Positions 63,374 to 64,000 of a DNA stretch of 64,000 nucleotides are shown here, one piece after another. Position 1 is the stretch's first letter, and each line of letters begins with the position of its first letter. A program made the translations under genes and the position numbers. The notes beneath the pieces are model-generated. The model ran no database searches, was not told the DNA's origin, and worked only from the letters and a program-made list of their open reading frames with translations. The stretch comes from Bradyrhizobium amphicarpaeae (lineage in GTDB: Bacteria > Pseudomonadota > Alphaproteobacteria > Rhizobiales > Xanthobacteraceae). The stretch lies in contig NZ_CP029426.2 of NCBI RefSeq assembly GCF_002266435.3, positions 6,726,001-6,790,000 of the forward strand. Reading direction: 5' to 3'.

Positions 63374-64000
63374 TCAGGCCGGCGTGATCGTCACCGGCAG
63401 GCTGTCCAGCCCGCGCAGCGTGTTGTTGAAGCGGCGCTTCGGCTCGCCCGTGATCTCGATGCTGGCGATGCGGCGCGCCAACGCCGAGAGCATCGTCTCG
63501 CCTTCCAGCCGCGCCACGAGCTGGCCGACGCACATGTGGATGCCGGAGCCATAGCCGACATGGCCGGAGGTGCGGCGGGTGATGTCGTAGCTGTCGGGCT
63601 CGTCCCAGCGCCTGGGATCGCGATTGGCCGCGGCGAGGAACATCAGCACTTTCTCGCCTTCGCCGATCGTCGCGCCGGACAGCTCGACGTCACGCGTCGT
63701 GGTGCGGAAGAAGGTCTGCACCGGGCTTTCGAACCGCACGGCCTCCTCGAAGGCGTTGCGCGCCAGCGTCAGATCATCGCGCAAGCGCTGCCATTGCTCG
63801 GGGAAACGCGCCAGGCAATAGACGGCGGCACCGATGCCATTGACCGTGGTGTCGAGGCCGGCCGACAACAGCGAGCGCACCAGGAGCGGCGCTTCAGTCG
63901 CGGTGATCGCGCCCTCATCGACATGGGCGTGGATGCAGGCCCCGATGCCGCCAGGCGTAAGATTGTCACGCTGGCATTGCGCGGTGACATAGGCTTGATG
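63374..64000 (-). CDS. Cytochrome P450, CYP199A-like, C-terminal part
   Basis: The frame is open to the right edge; 208 residues of the C-terminal half are visible, starting within HQAYVTAQCQRDNLTPGG. I-helix LLSAGLDTTVNG, ExxR helix NAFEEAVRFES, and the haem loop VGYGSGIHMCVGQ with the axial Cys are intact. TTTRDVELSG and RRFNNTLRGLDSLPV match, from memory, CYP199A enzymes, which oxidise para-substituted benzoates such as 4-methoxybenzoate. The adjacent binding protein supports an aromatic-acid role. Confidence 0.9.
   Translation of the reverse strand, partial: HQAYVTAQCQRDNLTPGGIGACIHAHVDEGAITATEAPLLVRSLLSAGLDTTVNGIGAAVYCLARFPEQWQRLRDDLTLARNAFEEAVRFESPVQTFFRTTTRDVELSGATIGEGEKVLMFLAAANRDPRRWDEPDSYDITRRTSGHVGYGSGIHMCVGQLVARLEGETMLSALARRIASIEITGEPKRRFNNTLRGLDSLPVTITPA

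Overview
This is 64 kb of a GC-rich alphaproteobacterial chromosome, most likely Bradyrhizobium or a close relative. The reasons are the gene content (a BoxBC aerobic benzoyl-CoA pathway, a BjaI/RpaI-type acyl-homoserine-lactone synthase, a kaiC-kaiB pair without kaiA, GcrA, OpgC), protein-level resemblance to rhizobial and Rhodopseudomonas families, and many interspersed palindromic repeats of a kind common in that group. No rRNA, tRNA, CRISPR array or prophage was seen. The only insertion sequence is an IS701-type transposase cut by the left edge. Starts were chosen by translation, Shine-Dalgarno sequence and overlap. Database searches were not possible.

Layout. 1-0.9 kb: IS701 transposase. 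1-4.0 kb (minus): opgC with two SGNH-hydrolase-like genes. 4.2 kb: apaG, then about 0.95 kb of repeats. 5.6-8.9 kb (minus): argD-argF-hslO, divergent from gcrA. 10-16.9 kb (minus): the phosphate regulon phoR, Pho box, pstSCAB-phoU-phoB, with a flippase-like gene just upstream of phoR. 18.4-23.6 kb: an OmpA-family protein with a small membrane partner, a polysaccharide deacetylase, an SDR and an alpha/beta hydrolase. 23.7-32.5 kb: the benzoate locus (benzoate-CoA ligase, hydrolase, DUF309 protein, boxC, boxB on minus; boxR, a truncated haemoglobin and a transglutaminase-like gene on plus). 32.6-34.3 kb: a YbaL/Kef antiporter. 34.5-38.3 kb: an IclR regulator divergent from a Rieske oxygenase and a glutamine-synthetase-like enzyme. 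38.3-40.3 kb: a lipase and a membrane protein. 40.5-43.9 kb (minus): livHMGF without a binding protein. 44.1-45.8 kb (minus): luxR-luxI and a small coupled ORF. 46.7-50.2 kb: kaiC-kaiB-HWE histidine kinase. 50.3-59.0 kb: LysR, shikimate dehydrogenase, binding protein, livHMGF and a QuiC-type 3-dehydroshikimate dehydratase, which reads as a quinate/shikimate-to-protocatechuate module. 59.2-64 kb: two further solute-binding proteins, a type II NADH dehydrogenase and the C-terminal part of a CYP199A-like P450.

How it fits together. Much of the right two thirds serves uptake and oxidation of plant aromatics: benzoate via CoA ligation and epoxidation, shikimate/quinate via protocatechuate, probably para-substituted benzoates via P450, and possibly an arylamine via gamma-glutamylation plus a Rieske oxygenase. 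A 17-bp element of the form ATGMAACAWAGTGCMTG (minus strand) occurs upstream of boxC, of the benzoate-CoA ligase and of the distant livHMGF set, which suggests one BoxR regulon. Other regulatory signals are six GANTC sites in 211 bp upstream of gcrA, a Pho box before pstS, a palindrome between luxR and luxI, and an inverted repeat that would cover the luxI ribosome binding site. boxA and boxD are absent, and a 48-bp remnant of a boxB 3' end lies beyond the neighbouring hydrolase gene, so the benzoate locus has been rearranged.
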